The notes under the pieces: generated by a model
What the model was told of the DNA's origin: nothing
What the model saw: the letters and a program-made list of their open reading frames with translations, nothing else
The model's database searches: none
NCBI GenBank assembly: GCA_026168455.1
Contig: CM047431.1
Span: 15,364,183 to 15,428,182 of the forward strand
Length of the DNA: 64,000 nt
Source: Theocolax elegans
Taxonomy: Eukaryota; Arthropoda; Insecta; Hymenoptera; Cerocephalidae
Reading direction: 5' to 3'
Shown here: positions 43,870 through 55,819 of the stretch, in pieces
Position numbering within the stretch: the first letter of the stretch is position 1
Layout of the letters: each line of letters begins with the position of its first letter
Made by a program: the position numbers and the translations under genes

Positions 43870-44217
43870 TGTTGAGGTTTTAAATAATCTGTAGGAGAGA
43901 GGAGAGAGGGAATATCAATAATAAAAATACTACCTTCTCTTATACTTAGATTTATTCAATTTACACTTTAATTAAACTGACAAAAACTCAAGCTGCGTAA
44001 AAAAACTTATATTTGAACAAAATAAAGAAGCACGTCCGGCGTCCGCGATCGTTCAAGAACGAATGAGGCGAAGCGAGAGAGCTGCTCCCGCGCAACAGCG
44101 CCGCGCACGCTCGCTTTGCAGGCCCGAGAAGCCGAGAGCTCGAGAGCTCCGCAGTCGGGGAGGGGAGCCTCGCTACGAATAGCTACACTGGTTGTGCTCG
44201 CTCCTTAACATCCAACA
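43870..44217 (-). repeat. Copia 3' LTR
   Basis: It abuts a polypurine tract on the minus strand (ctcgggagggag at 44,218-44,229). Contains aataaagaagc; the part 44,040-44,170 is GC-rich. Confidence 0.95.
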
Positions 44218-44306
44218 CTCCCTCCCGAGCAGATTCAGTCCAGCTGGTAGTCAACAATTACATCAGTCCTTAATTTTCTCTGAGGTATCTGAAAACAAAC
44301 AAAGGG

Positions 44307-45818
44307 TTATTTTACGAAATTAATATTCAGGAGCAATTCAGTCAAGCGTGCATGTGACTCAAAAGGCAACGCTTTCGTGAATATATCAGCAATTTGTTTC
44401 TTAGTCGAAATCCAGCTTATTTTTACTAGATTTCTGGCAACACACTCTCTTACATAATCTCTTTTAACTTCGGTCATATGTCTTAACTTATTTGTACAAC
44501 TGACTTGTGCACTAGCTCCAGCTGATTGGTTATCACACCAGAGTGTTATCGGCAAAAACGAATTTTCAATCAAAATCAAGCTTAAAGAATTATATAATGC
44601 CATCAACCCTTGGCAAGCTTCGCTCATTGCAACGTACTCTGCCTCGCAAGTAGATAGAGCTACATAAGATTGCTTATGAGTCTTCCAAGCAACTGTATCA
44701 CCAAATAACTTAATTACAAACCCACTAGTTGTTGATGAGCTTTTGCAATCTGCAAAACTAGCGTCAGCATATCCTTCTAAATTATCTGATTTTCCTTTAA
44801 GCTTAATACCTAATTTTCTAGTATGTTTTAAATACCGACATACTCGTTTTACCATTTTCCATTCCTCTTCCGTTGGGTTGTTTTGATGCCTACTCAAGAC
44901 ATTTACGGCATAAGCAACATCTGGCCGTACTGTATTTGCCAAATTCAGAAGAGATCCAACTATTTCTCTGTATGGTCCATTTGTCTTTGTATTCGCATCG
45001 TCCAGCTGATCTTCTTCTCTATCACGTCTCTCACGATTCATCACTTGCTTACTCACCATCGGCGTTCTTTGAGGATGCATTTCGCTGTATCCAAAAAGTT
45101 TTAACATTTTATCTATATACTCTTTCAACGTAATTTCTATCGTTTTGTTATGTCTGTCTCTGTTTAGCTCTATACCTAAAAACACTTTAGGTTCGCCAAG
45201 ATCAGACATTTCGAATTCCAACTTAAGTTTCAAAGCAATTTCATCCAACTTAGATTTACAATTACTTGTCAAAAGAATATCATCTACGTACAACAATAGG
45301 ATTAAAAGTTTATCCTTTTCTCTCCAGCTAAACATACAAGGTTCTGAAGCATGAGATTGCAGTCCAAGATTGACTGCTACTTCGGAAAATTTCTCATGCC
45401 ATCGTTTGGGACTTATTTTTAGACCATACAATGCTCTCTGAATTTTACAAACTTTGCTTCGTCGAACTTCTTCTGAACAGTCAATTCCTTCAGGTATTTC
45501 CATGTAGATTTCACTACCTATGGTCCCATTAAGAAAAGCTGTTTTCATATCAAGCTGTTTTATCTCAAAATCAAGTTTATTTGCAATCGCCAATACTGAT
45601 CTAATCAATGGCAAACGAGAGACAGGAGCATAAGTTTCGTTCAATTCATACATGTTTTTATCCTTAAATCCACGTATAACAAGTCGAGCTTTATATTTAA
45701 TTTTATCTTCAATTCCAGCTTTAATCTTTAACACCCATCTAGAGTCTATGATGTTTGGTCCTTTTCCAGCTACATTTTGAGGTCTATCTACTAATGTCCA
45801 AACTTTATTCTTTTCCAT
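44307..45818 (-). CDS. Copia reverse transcriptase and RNase H
   Basis: 503 open codons. N-terminal RVT_2 part: [54 protein letters not shown] (catalytic Asp) and [11 protein letters not shown] (catalytic YVDD, ~residue 178). C-terminal RNase [35 protein letters not shown] and [14 protein letters not shown]. It copies element RNA to DNA and removes the RNA. Motifs are intact. In the full element it is joined to the upstream integrase as one polyprotein; here a frameshift near 45,820-45,870 separates the two frames, so the ATG at the start is not the natural start. Confidence 0.95.
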   Translation of the reverse strand: MEKNKVWTLVDRPQNVAGKGPNIIDSRWVLKIKAGIEDKIKYKARLVIRGFKDKNMYELNETYAPVSRLPLIRSVLAIANKLDFEIKQLDMKTAFLNGTIGSEIYMEIPEGIDCSEEVRRSKVCKIQRALYGLKISPKRWHEKFSEVAVNLGLQSHASEPCMFSWREKDKLLILLLYVDDILLTSNCKSKLDEIALKLKLEFEMSDLGEPKVFLGIELNRDRHNKTIEITLKEYIDKMLKLFGYSEMHPQRTPMVSKQVMNRERRDREEDQLDDANTKTNGPYREIVGSLLNLANTVRPDVAYAVNVLSRHQNNPTEEEWKMVKRVCRYLKHTRKLGIKLKGKSDNLEGYADASFADCKSSSTTSGFVIKLFGDTVAWKTHKQSYVALSTCEAEYVAMSEACQGLMALYNSLSLILIENSFLPITLWCDNQSAGASAQVSCTNKLRHMTEVKRDYVRECVARNLVKISWISTKKQIADIFTKALPFESHARLTELLLNINFVK

Positions 45819-46990
45819 TGAGTCAAGTTCTTCTTTAACTGCCTTTTTCCATTTGAGCTTATCTTGAGATAAGAGTTTGGATCTCCTCGTATACTTGCAT
45901 TTAATGCACGCAGTTCATTGTCTTCCAACAGATTTAAATCAGATTCCAGCTGTTGAGACTCAGTCTGCTGCTCAATTTCTTTTTCCTTTCTTGGTCGACC
46001 TCTTTTCCGTTTTACTCCCTCCGTTTTTGATATCGGAGTAGTCTCTTCTTCATCAAACTTAGTAAACCAGGTATCTTGGTTTATTTCTTCCAGCGGATTT
46101 GCCCAATTTTTAATGCTTCTCTTACTGTATTTATCTCCAAAGACGATTTTCTCGTTGAATCGAACATCTCTGCTTTCGTAGTATTTCCCGTCTTTGGGTT
46201 TTAAAAATAAATAGCCAGTTGGTCTATATCCAATAAAAACTACTCGCTTTCCAAGCGGATTAAATTTAGGACCAACCTTTCTCTGAACCTTGACGTAAGC
46301 TATACTAGCAAATCGTTTCAACTGTTCTACATTTACTTTTAAATTCGGATTGAATTTTTGCAAAGGGGAGATCATTTCATTCGAGCTGTGAGGAGTTCTA
46401 TTATAAACATAAGTAGCTGTATTCAAGGCTAAGTTCCACATGTTCTCAGGCAGACGTGCGTCAAAAATCAAAGCTCGAACTTTCTTTTGAATCGTTTGAT
46501 TAAAACGTTCAGCTACGTTATTATGCTGTGGGGTGTCAGGGGTGGCTGGATCCAATTCAGCTCCGTACTTATCCAATACTTCCAATGTATAACCTCCTGT
46601 AAATTCTGTACCTTGATCACATCGCAGATAACAGAATTTGGCATCATAGCCAAGCATGTTCCTCGAGCTTTTAATAAACGATTCCAAGCAATATCCAGTT
46701 TCACTCTTACTTTTCATGGGATAAGCCATAGCAAGTCGTGAAAAGTCATCGATAAATACGGATATGAACCTATATCCTTTTAGATGAGAAGTCGGGCTGA
46801 TTGAACCCATCGTATCAGCATGAACAATCTGAAGTGGTTGAGTCATCCTTTGTCTCATGGAATTAAAAGGTAATTTATTAAGTTTAGACATCACACAAAT
46901 TTCGCAAGTTAATAAAGAATCATCGAACTTAACATTTTTTAAGCCTTTAACCTCTGGAAACTGTTTTTGAAATTCTATTAAATATTTTAC
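45791..46990 (-). CDS. Copia integrase with GAG-pre-integrase zinc part
   Basis: The open frame starts at 46,894 but homology begins upstream ([21 protein letters not shown]), the Cys half of the HHCC domain; its His half is damaged by a frameshift near 46,985-47,010. The catalytic core D-D-E follows: [25 protein letters not shown] and [14 protein letters not shown], then a C-terminal region ending in a basic [12 protein letters not shown] stretch. It inserts the DNA copy into the genome. It overlaps the RT frame by 28 bp through a frameshift. The catalytic residues look complete. Confidence 0.93.
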   Translation of the reverse strand, partial: VKYLIEFQKQFPEVKGLKNVKFDDSLLTCEICVMSKLNKLPFNSMRQRMTQPLQIVHADTMGSISPTSHLKGYRFISVFIDDFSRLAMAYPMKSKSETGYCLESFIKSSRNMLGYDAKFCYLRCDQGTEFTGGYTLEVLDKYGAELDPATPDTPQHNNVAERFNQTIQKKVRALIFDARLPENMWNLALNTATYVYNRTPHSSNEMISPLQKFNPNLKVNVEQLKRFASIAYVKVQRKVGPKFNPLGKRVVFIGYRPTGYLFLKPKDGKYYESRDVRFNEKIVFGDKYSKRSIKNWANPLEEINQDTWFTKFDEEETTPISKTEGVKRKRGRPRKEKEIEQQTESQQLESDLNLLEDNELRALNASIRGDPNSYLKISSNGKRQLKKNLTQWKRIKFGH

Positions 46991-47057
46991 TAAGGCATGC
47001 CTTACTTAGAATTAATCTCACAAGGATCAGTATTATCATCCAAATTTTCTAAATTAC

Positions 47058-48569
47058 TTACATCAGTTCATTCATTAATTTATTAACATCCGTTTCCATT
47101 ATATCTTCAAGCATGTTTTGTTCATGTTCTACTGATACAATTTCGTTTAGGTTTTGATCTTCAAGCTTAGTTTCTTTATTTGTTTGTGTATCTTCATACA
47201 CTCGCCTTCTTGTGGTGACATAAGCAATTACTTTGTTAAATTTAGAATATTTATTCCTTTTATCAATCAAGTTATTCGACTCCAATTCAATTGTCCAATG
47301 CGGTTGTTTGTAAATACCGGAAACAAAAATTTCTTTTGACACCGGATCGAAAATGTCTATGCGCTGATTATCAAGATATACGGTTAACCCTTCATCCACA
47401 AATTTCCGCAATGATAATAAATTTTCAGAAAGTGATTTCGCACAGATTACATTATTCAAGCTTACAAATTTATTATTAATTTTTATTTTATCAAGCAGTT
47501 CAACAGGGTCACGAATATGAATTATTTTTGAATGATAAGAATTATCTATACGATTTATAAGAATATCTCGAACTCTTACGGTATCTTTTTTAACCCTTTC
47601 AACATTTAATCTTCGAGCTGAATCTATAGTAGGATCAATGATATAAAGCAAATCACAAACAGTAAGTCCCGAGTTTACATAATCCATAAAAGAATCCATA
47701 TCTAAGTTGTTTGTTAATTTATATTCTCTTCGAACGATATTTTCCCTACCATTTACCTCTATTTGAATTTTATCTTTAATCAAGCTTGAATCGTTATTTA
47801 AATTTCTCTTATTTAATTCCTGTTGAACTACTTGGGAAATATAAGTCGAACTGATTTTATCCAACATCTCTTCATCCGTTGGATTCTTATTAGCATCAGA
47901 ATTCATTACCTTATCAGATGCTGTGGCTTGGGCAGACTTCTTAACATCCAGCTGATAACTTTCTTCCTCATCTACCCAGTTCCGAACCTTATTCTCCATC
48001 CAGCTAAGCCTTTCATCTATGCTATATTTGTGCTATATAAGCTCGCCAGCCACATCATCTTGCCCTTTGTAGGTTGACTGCACGAGCGAGTCAAAATCTG
48101 ACTTGATATTTCTTTTAAAATTTTCATTTTCAGCCTCCAGCTTTTGAACTCGTTCCATCAAATCTGAAAATTCAAAATCAAAATCAGCATTTGAATTATT
48201 TAAATTATTTTTAACTTCAACATTTTCAAATGTTTAATCAATAGGATTATTTTCTCCTTTTGAATCAAAATCAAGCTTTGTTGTCCTCAATCGCTGACGA
48301 ATTTTATACAGATCCAAATCCAGTTTAACCTTTTGTTCTGATTTTACAATTGGGGTGGATTTATTACCTTGTAATTTCGAGCTTAGTTGACTAATCAAGC
48401 TATCATCCTTTTCGTTATCATCGAGCTTTCCGGCCGTTTTGTCGTCAGGCTTATCAGAAGACTCCAGCTGTGAGGACCGAGTCTCCCCATGTTGGTTTGA
48501 GGATGACTCCTCGACCGAAGCCACCTCTTCAGTCCTTGCACGTATGACTTCCCTCTTGACAGAAGCCAA
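47058..48569 (-). pseudogene. Copia gag fused to pre-integrase region, protease missing
   Basis: Starting at ATG 48,569 the frame runs through two in-frame stops, TAA at 48,234-48,236 and a TAG near 48,036, to a stop at 47,058. Order: charged N-terminus, coiled-coil stretch DFEFSDLMERVQKLEAENEN, gag core DSFMDYVNSGLTVCDLLYII and YHSKIIHIRDPVELLDKI, then at about 47,480 directly NNVICAKSLSENLLSLRKFV, the stretch that normally follows the protease. No CCHC knuckle and no D[ST]GA protease motif is present, so an in-frame internal deletion is inferred. Confidence 0.82.
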
Positions 48570-48599
48570 CGTCTCCTCCTCGATAGTTGAGTTGTCTGT

Positions 48600-49927
48600 A
48601 ATTTATTTCACAAATAAATATTTATTCTCCTAATGAACACAATCAAGAGAACAATATTTTATCACAGCGGCGTTATTTAGTTTACGAGCAATCACTCAGT
48701 TCATGAACACAATGAAAAGAACGATGCTAAACACCTGATTTTAATTTTCAATAATTCCTGTGATTTTACAGCATACACAATGCAGGTAGAACAACATACA
48801 CTACATTGCGCGTGCCGACCAACACTTTAATTTGGATCTGCTTGCATGCAATTTCAGCTTTAATTTAATTTATTTTATTTTAATTTAGTCAGGCGACATC
48901 CAATAATTACTCCAACTAAGTTAATGAAACTCGAGCTTTACCAAATTTATATATTTCGCCTCCTGACAATTTTAGGTAGACGGTCTCATTCTCGTCCATC
49001 TCCACGAATATGGACTCGTCCGGATGTCGTTCCGTCAGTCCGAGCTCGTTGTCTTGCATGAGCAGGAATAGTCTAAGTAATTTATTTCACAGTTAACTGT
49101 TTTCAAAATTTTCATCAAGCTAATTTTCTAGTGCACTTAATTTTAATTTTATTCCAGCGTATTTAATCCAATAAATTTGAATTCATTTAATTTAATTTCA
49201 TTTCATCTTATTTAATTTGAATTTATTCAAATTTATTTAATTTACTTTAATTCGATCTTCATTCTGAATTTTAGTTGAATTTAACGTAACGATATCTACG
49301 TATTTTACCTTCGAACTAATGGCGGCCGGAAGTATAATTAATCTTCCTTAGCAACAATGCGCGCGGACTTACATTCTCCACCTACCAACATGCAGAAGCG
49401 AGAGAGAGAGAGAGAGAAACAAAAATGGCGCGCGACCGCGCCAAAAACTCGTTTCCCTCCTTTTTCTCCGTCCGTTACGCGCCGCCATCTTAGATTTCTT
49501 ACAATTCACTTCCAACAGAATTTTTACTCGAGCTTGCTCTCAAAAGATTAAATAAAAAAAAACGATATTGGACACACGGGTTTCCCGGTTAATTTCACTC
49601 AAGATTCATTATTTCATAATTATGCGTCGGACTTACGAATTTTATTATCTTTAGAAGGAAGCTTGCCTATCACACGCGATCGCGCACATTTCAAAACCAA
49701 CAACCACTCACCTCTCGATTTTGGCATGCTGAATCCAGCTTTCTTCATCTTCCTTCCTTCCAGCTTAACACTCTATAGAAAAAAAACGGGTAACCCCTCG
49801 TGGTCTGTCCAGGAAAATCTCCTCCGTCGAGCTTAAACGAACCTCCAAGTCGTTAAACACTCAGTAACGAGAAGAAAAACTTCACTCGCGAGCACGGTTT
49901 TCTCTCTCACTCTACAGTCACCTCAGC
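48600..49927 (-). other. Copia 5' leader
   Basis: 1.3 kb between gag and the primer-binding site. Contains a (ga)n tract (49,397-49,418) and AT-rich ttaatttaattt stretches (49,130-49,260). No long frame; it may hold packaging signals and upstream ATGs. Confidence 0.6.
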
Positions 49928-49957
49928 GCGCTGTGGAAGCGTGCTGGGCCCATAACC
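49928..49957 (-). promoter_or_regulatory. Copia primer-binding site, extended match to initiator tRNA-Met
   Basis: Immediately inside the 5' LTR the plus strand reads gcgctgtggaagcgtgctgg then gcccataacc. From memory this equals initiator tRNA-Met from the D arm through the anticodon (CAT) with one mismatch in 30. Copia is known to prime from an internal tRNA-iMet half cut in the anticodon loop. Confidence 0.85.
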
Positions 49958-50305
49958 TGTTGAGGTTTTAAATAATCTGTAGGAGAGAGGAGAGAGGGAA
50001 TATCAATAATAAAAACACTACCTTCTCTTATACTTAGATTTATACAATCTACATTTTAATTAAACTGACAAAAACTCAAGCTGTATAAAAAAACTTATAT
50101 TTGAACAAAATAAAGAAGCACGTCCGGCGTCCGCGATCGTTCAAGAACGAATGAGACGAAGCGAAAGAGCTGCTCCCGCGCAACAGCGCCGCGCACGCTC
50201 GCTTCGCAGGCCCGAGAAGCCGAGAGCTCGAGAGCTCCGCGGTCGGGGAGGGGAGCCTCGCTACGAATAGCTACACTGATTGTGCTCGCTCCTTAATATC
50301 CAACA
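49958..50305 (-). repeat. Copia 5' LTR
   Basis: Same length as the other LTR. It is the promoter-bearing copy for the minus-strand element. Differences include taatatccaaca versus taacatccaaca and ctgtataaaa versus ctgcgtaaaa. Confidence 0.95.
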
Positions 50306-50310
50306 TATGT

Positions 50311-51299
50311 ACTAAAGATAAATTTTTTCATATTTCAAAATTCATAGCATAGGCAGAAAATTTTTTTAATTTTACAAATATTTGAGTCTTTATTTGCTAT
50401 CTTTTACGGTGAATGAAGGACATATTTAATTTATGGTCAATATTATCATTTTAATAATAATATTTTATTTTTTCAATTATTCGCAAGTTTTTTTGTAACG
50501 TTCTATATACAAGAAAAATTAAGTTGTTAGTTTTTATTGAGAGCATCACAATATTGTATTATCAGAAGTGCTTCTTCAATTTATCGTTTAGTTTATAATT
50601 ATTGGTATTACGTGTTTATATGCGATTATGAGTATATTTCAAACAAATCTGCCAAAATAAAAAATTACCTAGATTTTTTCACAATTTTTTGTTACACCAC
50701 ATTGTTATGAAACTCACAAATAGATAAATATAATCATTTAAATTACTATTTAAAAAGAAGATTACCTAATCATCACAGTTATATACGAATCCATTCTAAA
50801 AATGTGTAATTTATCAAATGGAAGAGTAAGAAAAAGTTTAGCTACGTAGTTTGAAAACGCGGCAACAAGTGGCGGTGCTAAGAGTGATTAGTTTTTTTAC
50901 AATAGGGTAAAATTAATCAACATTTATTCACAATTATTGTAGTTAAATATAACTATTTTTCCAATGCCTCTACTAATTTAAATTTTGCCAATTTACAAAA
51001 CTACATTTGCTCCTTGTATACCCTGCTAACAAAGATCGATTGAAATGGATTGAAATTTATTATAGGTATTAATCAAAATTAATTAATTTCAATAAACTCA
51101 ATCGATTTCCGAAATTATTTGATTGAATAGTCAATATATTTCAATCAATTTGAATTATTTTTACGTAAAATAAGTACTTGTTAGCTTATAAAATTTATGT
51201 AATATATTTCAATTAGGTTTTTTATACTACAATTCAATTAACTCTAATCAATTTTAATGATTATAATATTAAATTGGCGATAAATTGATTTAAAGTAAC
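50311..51299. other. AT-rich sequence right of Copia
   Basis: Continues the sequence broken at 43,864. 51,035-51,270 has many attgaaat/atttcaat words that can pair, like a decayed palindromic MITE. No coding exon is recognised. Confidence 0.4.
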
Positions 51300-51383
51300 T
51301 CACAAGGGGAGTACATGACTAACTTTGGTATATCTTTTGTAATGTAGAAATATGAAGAAAGCCAAGTTATTGCTTGTCAATGT
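51300..51383 (-). repeat. Fragment of the foldback family
   Basis: Reverse complement of part of 35,790-35,870 (aatgtagaaatatgaagaaagccaagttattgc in pieces). It is joined directly to piggyBac C-terminal sequence. Confidence 0.6.
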
Positions 51384-51530
51384 GCTCTTATGCTCTTTGC
51401 GTAAGACATACGTATGTCTAAACAACATTTGCCCGAGTTGTGAAACTCCTCTATGCGCAGCACCATGCTTTGAAGAGTACCACACAAAAAAGACATTACC
51501 GTAGAGCCAATCATTCCTATGTGAGAGGCA
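51384..51530 (+). pseudogene. piggyBac copy B, C-terminal Cys-rich domain
   Basis: Frame: LCSLRKTYVCLNNICPSCET then PLCAAPCFEEYHTKKTLP, stop at about 51,502. The CxxC...CxxxCFxxYH pattern is the terminal-repeat-binding zinc domain of piggyBac transposases, and here, unlike copy A, it is complete. Everything upstream in this copy is gone. Confidence 0.85.
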
Positions 51531-52294
51531 CGTATTCTATGACTGTTTTAGAGTCTTTCTATAGGGCAACATTGCACCGTCTAGCTGACAGTATTTGATC
51601 GCCCTGGTTCCTCCGTCATCCGACTTTGGCAACCCCTCAGGATCCAAGTAGTTTTGTTCTAAATGGCCCCAAGCGCTCCGAATTCGATTCGACAGTTCGA
51701 TAACTTTTTGAGTTACGAAAGTCGTCAGGAGTCGCCTTTGGGATCGGTTAACCGCGATCGGAGGCCACTTAAAACAGTGTACCGAAACTCGTTACTGGGG
51801 CCCACCGCCTTGCGACGGCTAGCCTAGAGTCGTAATTCTCGGTGTGCATGCGGCGGTGTTTATCTCACCGCCGTCGTCCGCTTTCGAACATAAGCGGCAT
51901 CCGGGTCAACTTCGCTTCACCCGTCAAGCCTGCTTACAACCACATACCCCCCAGAGTTCAACCCAACACTGGGGACACGCTGGCGTTTCACTTTCAGCTC
52001 AGAGGTACGCCAACGTGGGGCTCGGTTTCCCAGTCCCTGCGTACCAGAGTAAAGTCATCCTGGTCCAACTGTCAACATGCCGAAACACGACTTCCTATTA
52101 CTCCCGGATCCCCGGGGAGGTTTTGAGGTAGGTGGCCTAACGTTCGAATGAATGCAGTTTGCAGGAGAAATTCCTTTGCATTCCGTGAAGCGTTAGATCC
52201 CTCTATTCTCGTTGTTAAGACGAGGCCGTTCAATTCAAGGGTTCTAACTATTCCACGATGGGATTCGACTGGCGTTCCCTGTTGAGGGAAGCCC

Positions 52295-53101
52295 TTAAGT
52301 ACTCTGTACGGACTGGAGAGTCTGATGAGACAGTCTGACCAGCTTCACAGTACAGTGCTTCATGCATGATTGCCAGGGGAGTGGCCGTTTCTTCGAAACA
52401 TTCGCTCTTCGACTATCATACGGGTTTGGCGTCTTTGGAGTCTGGGGTCGGTCTCTGGAGTTGTCCTCAAGTATCAGCTTAGAAGGTTCTATATACCTTT
52501 TGGCAAATTTGTTGAATGCCTGGTACAATTCCTGGCTACTCACTAGTATACTCAGTTCGCATGGCCACGTGTGACCATGTTGCCGGACCAAGTCCACCAG
52601 AGGTTTCCGGATTGCGACTACGCAGGGACAATCGAAGAGTATGTGATTAGAAGTTTGTTCCTCTCCACATTCACATCTTGAATCTTCGCTCAACCCGAAA
52701 CGGTTCAGGTAAGACTTAAAAGATCCGTGTCCCGTTAGGAACTGCGATGTGTAGTAGTTAGGCTTTAACCACCCCTTTCGTATCCTGTTATCAACATTGC
52801 TGAAATACTTGTGTGTCTCTGAACCTTTGCCCGTGGAATCCCACCTTCTCTGCCATTGATCCATGATTTGCTTTCAAACTTCATCTTTCTCAATGGCAGT
52901 GTGGTCTTTCGAGTTTCCACTGCGGCTTCGTTCGAGTGGTTCGACTGACGATTGGACAACTTGGCTACGCTTGATATGATAATGAGCGACCCTCTCATCT
53001 AAGAATAAGTCGATGGGAGGAGAGGCAGAGATTACCTGAAGTGCCTCGTGGGAGACAGTGCTATATGCTTTCGAAGTCCAGGCTAGGGTCTTCCTTTGCA
53101 A
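52295..53101 (-). pseudogene. LINE copy B C-terminal domain
   Basis: Homologous to 31,819-32,661 of copy A, but split by a frameshift/stop near 52,865-52,875. Open parts are 53,101-52,874 and 52,864-52,295. The zinc-like motif CECGEEQTSNHILFDCP is retained. Confidence 0.88.
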
Positions 53102-53289
53102 AGAAGCAAGGATTCTCCTGCTGTGACTGTTAGCCTTGTTCCACTATCCTGCCGCACCGTAGGCGACAATTGGGATAAAGAGGCACTTATATATCAGACT
53201 GAGGGATCTTTCTTTCATCCCCCAATTTGCGCCAGAGTGGAGATGTAGTCGACCGAGGAGGTCGAACCACTTTGTCTGCACATTTTTAA

Positions 53290-54964
53290 CGTGCTGAATG
53301 ACTCCAAATCTAGGTTCGAACATGACGCCCAGTTACTTCATTTCCTTAAGCATACGAATGTTTTGGCCTTCCAGTTTAACTATGGGAGGCTTGCTTGAGT
53401 TAAGGTTGCCTTTCAATAATATCATTGCCCGAATTGGGGATTGATACTTCCAGTTTGTGTAATTTGCACCAGTTCTCGACAATGTTAATCATACGCTGCG
53501 CCTCTGTTTCTAGGTGACGCCGGCTTTGGCCTTCGACGATTGTTATAATGTCGTCGGCATATGCTATCGAATTGGAGCCTGCGTCATGAAACTCTTTGAG
53601 TAAGGTGTCAGAGTCTAAGTTCCATCCAAGTGGACCGACAATAGATCCCTGGGGGCAACCTTTAGTTACTTCCTTTCGTGCTTCGCCGTACGTAACTCTC
53701 ATGCACACCGTTCGATCTTGGAAGTAACTTTGTACAAGGTTATAGACGTTTGTGGGGCATTGTCTGTCTTTTAGCTGTTTCAAAAGACTAGGCCACCACA
53801 AATTGTCAAAAGCCCCAGAGATGTCGAGTGGGAAGTTGCACTGGCTTTCCTCTACTATTTGCGTCAGCCTTATTATCGCATCTTCCGTCGACTTTCCTGA
53901 TGTAAAACCATATTGGTCAGTCGACGTACTAATGTGTGTGCGCTCCGATGTTTGTCCTGACTCCGAGTTCACAGGCTGTTTCAGTCGCTCTACAATGAGC
54001 CTTTCCAACGTTTTGCCCATTATGCTTAGTAAGCATATGGGCCTGTAGGACTTCACAGCCTACTCATCTTTGTCAGGAGCTTTGAGCAACGTAATTAGCA
54101 TTTCCTCTTTCCATCTCTTTGGGAAGACACCATACTTGAGACAAGCATTGTATAATTTGTCTATTTCGTCTAGCAGTGGAATTGCATTTTTAAGTACCTC
54201 CGCTTAAATTCTGTCAGTACCTGGACTCTTCCCGCTTTTGTTGGTTCGAATTGCTTGAACTATTACAATCCGGGTAAATGGAGGTGCCTCACTCGAATTA
54301 TATTCTTCCAGGCAAGCCTGTCGGATCTCATGGTGAGCTTCTGTCTCTCCTGATTTGTCATCGTCTCGTATTAACTGCTGGAGCAGAGATTCGTACGTTT
54401 CCTTCCAGGTATTTGTCGATCCGTTTATTCCTGTCACAGTATTGAGGGCTTTGGTGGTGATCATCTTGCCCGATACGACTCGGTACGGAAGGCTCCATAC
54501 GTCTTTGTTGCCTTCGAGCGTGATATAGCTCCTCCAGCTCCTCTTTCTGGACTTACTTGTTTCAGACTTGTATTCTCTCTTAGCTTTTCTTACATGTTTG
54601 AGCGTTTTGTTCTGGAGTCTTTGCGATCTGGTCTCAGACGTCCCGCTTCTCTTCCTCAGGTAGAGCCATTTCCGTTCGAGTCTTTGGATCTACATTTGAG
54701 GTGAGTCAGCCGTGGATTCCACCATGGAGCAGATTTGGAAAACCGCCTCTTCATAGGGATCGCCTTCTTACAAGCAGTGATGATTGATTCTTCGAGTTTG
54801 TCGGCGTATGTGTCGACATCTTCTTTAGAATCTATCGGCAGATCCGATAGGCGCGTCTTTTCGACTTTTAGAGCCTCTTTGAAGACTTCCCAGTCCGCTT
54901 TTCGGATATTGAAACGCGGTTTCATTATCTTTACTTGGCGAGTCGGTTGTCTCTCAAAGTCCAA
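53290..54964 (-). pseudogene. LINE copy B reverse transcriptase
   Basis: The linker after the endonuclease starts at 54,964. RT blocks: GKSPGTDRI-stop-AEVLKN, KSYRPICLLSIMGKTLERLI, DQYGFTSGKSTEDAI, PLDISGAFDNLWW (catalytic Asp), GCPQGSIVGPLGWN and IAYADDIITIV (catalytic Asp pair, ~53,565). After the thumb start the frame shifts near 53,400 to NSSKPPIVKLEGQNIRMLKE and MK-stop-LGVMFEP. The longest open part is 54,056-53,400 (218 codons). The stop in MK-stop-LGV is shared with copy A. Confidence 0.9.
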
Positions 54965-54969
54965 TGTTA

Positions 54970-55743
54970 TGGAAATAGGTCTATGATCACTTGTACTCTA
55001 GTCCTCAACCTTCCATTCGGTCATGAGGTTGCTTAGGCTCCTGGTCACGAGTGTTACGTCTATAAATGTTTCCCCTCTTACGCTTACACAAGTGGCCTGT
55101 TGCCCTTGCCGGTTCACTACCGTAAGGTTGTGCTCGAGAATAAAGTCCTCAAGTAGTTGTCCTCTGCCATCTCTCGTTGGCGAGTCCCACCAGGTAGACC
55201 TAGCATTCGCGTCCATTGCTATAAGAACCTTTTGGTCTTTAAGCTCGGATAGAATGAGTCTAAGCTGCGTCAGATATATCCCTATGGAATCTCTGAATTG
55301 GCAGTATAAAGTGACCACATAGAAGTTGCCAAAGCGACCGCTCACCATTGAGCATACGCAGTGGCTGGTGCAGTGCTGGGAGATTCGTGTGTACGTGAGG
55401 GTACCAGAGCTATATAAAATGCAGACGAGGGTTTTTCCCCGGGCCTGGTCCCTACTATCGTGCCAATGCTTAGTCCAATCCTCGAGATACATCCTTTAAA
55501 GGAGTATGGTTCTTGAACCAAAGCCAAATCTACTTCTGCTCTGACCATATGTTCGCGAATTTCGTCTGTGACGTTTCTCGCACGAGCCATGTTTAGCTGG
55601 AGGATCTTAACTTTCAGGCCTCTGTTAGAGCTTGACTCTGTTGGAGGCCCGTCCGTACGAGTCCGACTCCTAGCTAAACTTTTACGATCGACAGGGTTTT
55701 GTTTCCAGGCGTGCCACCTTGGAGGGCCCTTTCGTCGATCCAC
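54970..55743 (-). pseudogene. LINE copy B endonuclease (APE type)
   Basis: From KVKILQLNMARARNVTDEIR (start of the fold, Asn in the catalytic loop) through VDLALVQEPYS (catalytic Glu), then after a frameshift near 55,340-55,420 VLIAMDANARSTWWDS (Asp, Asn), LTVVNRQGQ and ETFIDVTLVT, and after a TAG, SDHRPISI (catalytic SDH at ~54,980). This nuclease nicks the target for target-primed reverse transcription. The active-site residues are present but the frame is broken. Confidence 0.88.
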
Positions 55744-55819
55744 TCTTTCGCTTTCGAGGACGCTGCCGTTCCTTATTGGAAGAGGGCATCTTTTGATGGT
55801 AAGCGCTTGTTAGCGGTCC

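Larger units (their letters stand above)
43870..50305 (-). mobile_element. Copia-like LTR retrotransposon, complete length (6,436 bp)
   Basis: Two 348-bp LTRs starting tgttgagg and ending ccaaca, with a 5-bp target duplication tatgt on both sides (43,865-43,869 and 50,306-50,310), bound the element. Internal order on the minus strand is leader and primer site, gag, integrase, reverse transcriptase, RNase H, which is the Copia order (integrase before RT). The LTRs differ at about a dozen positions or fewer by eye, so insertion is fairly recent. Stops, a frameshift and a deletion make it non-autonomous. Confidence 0.95.
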
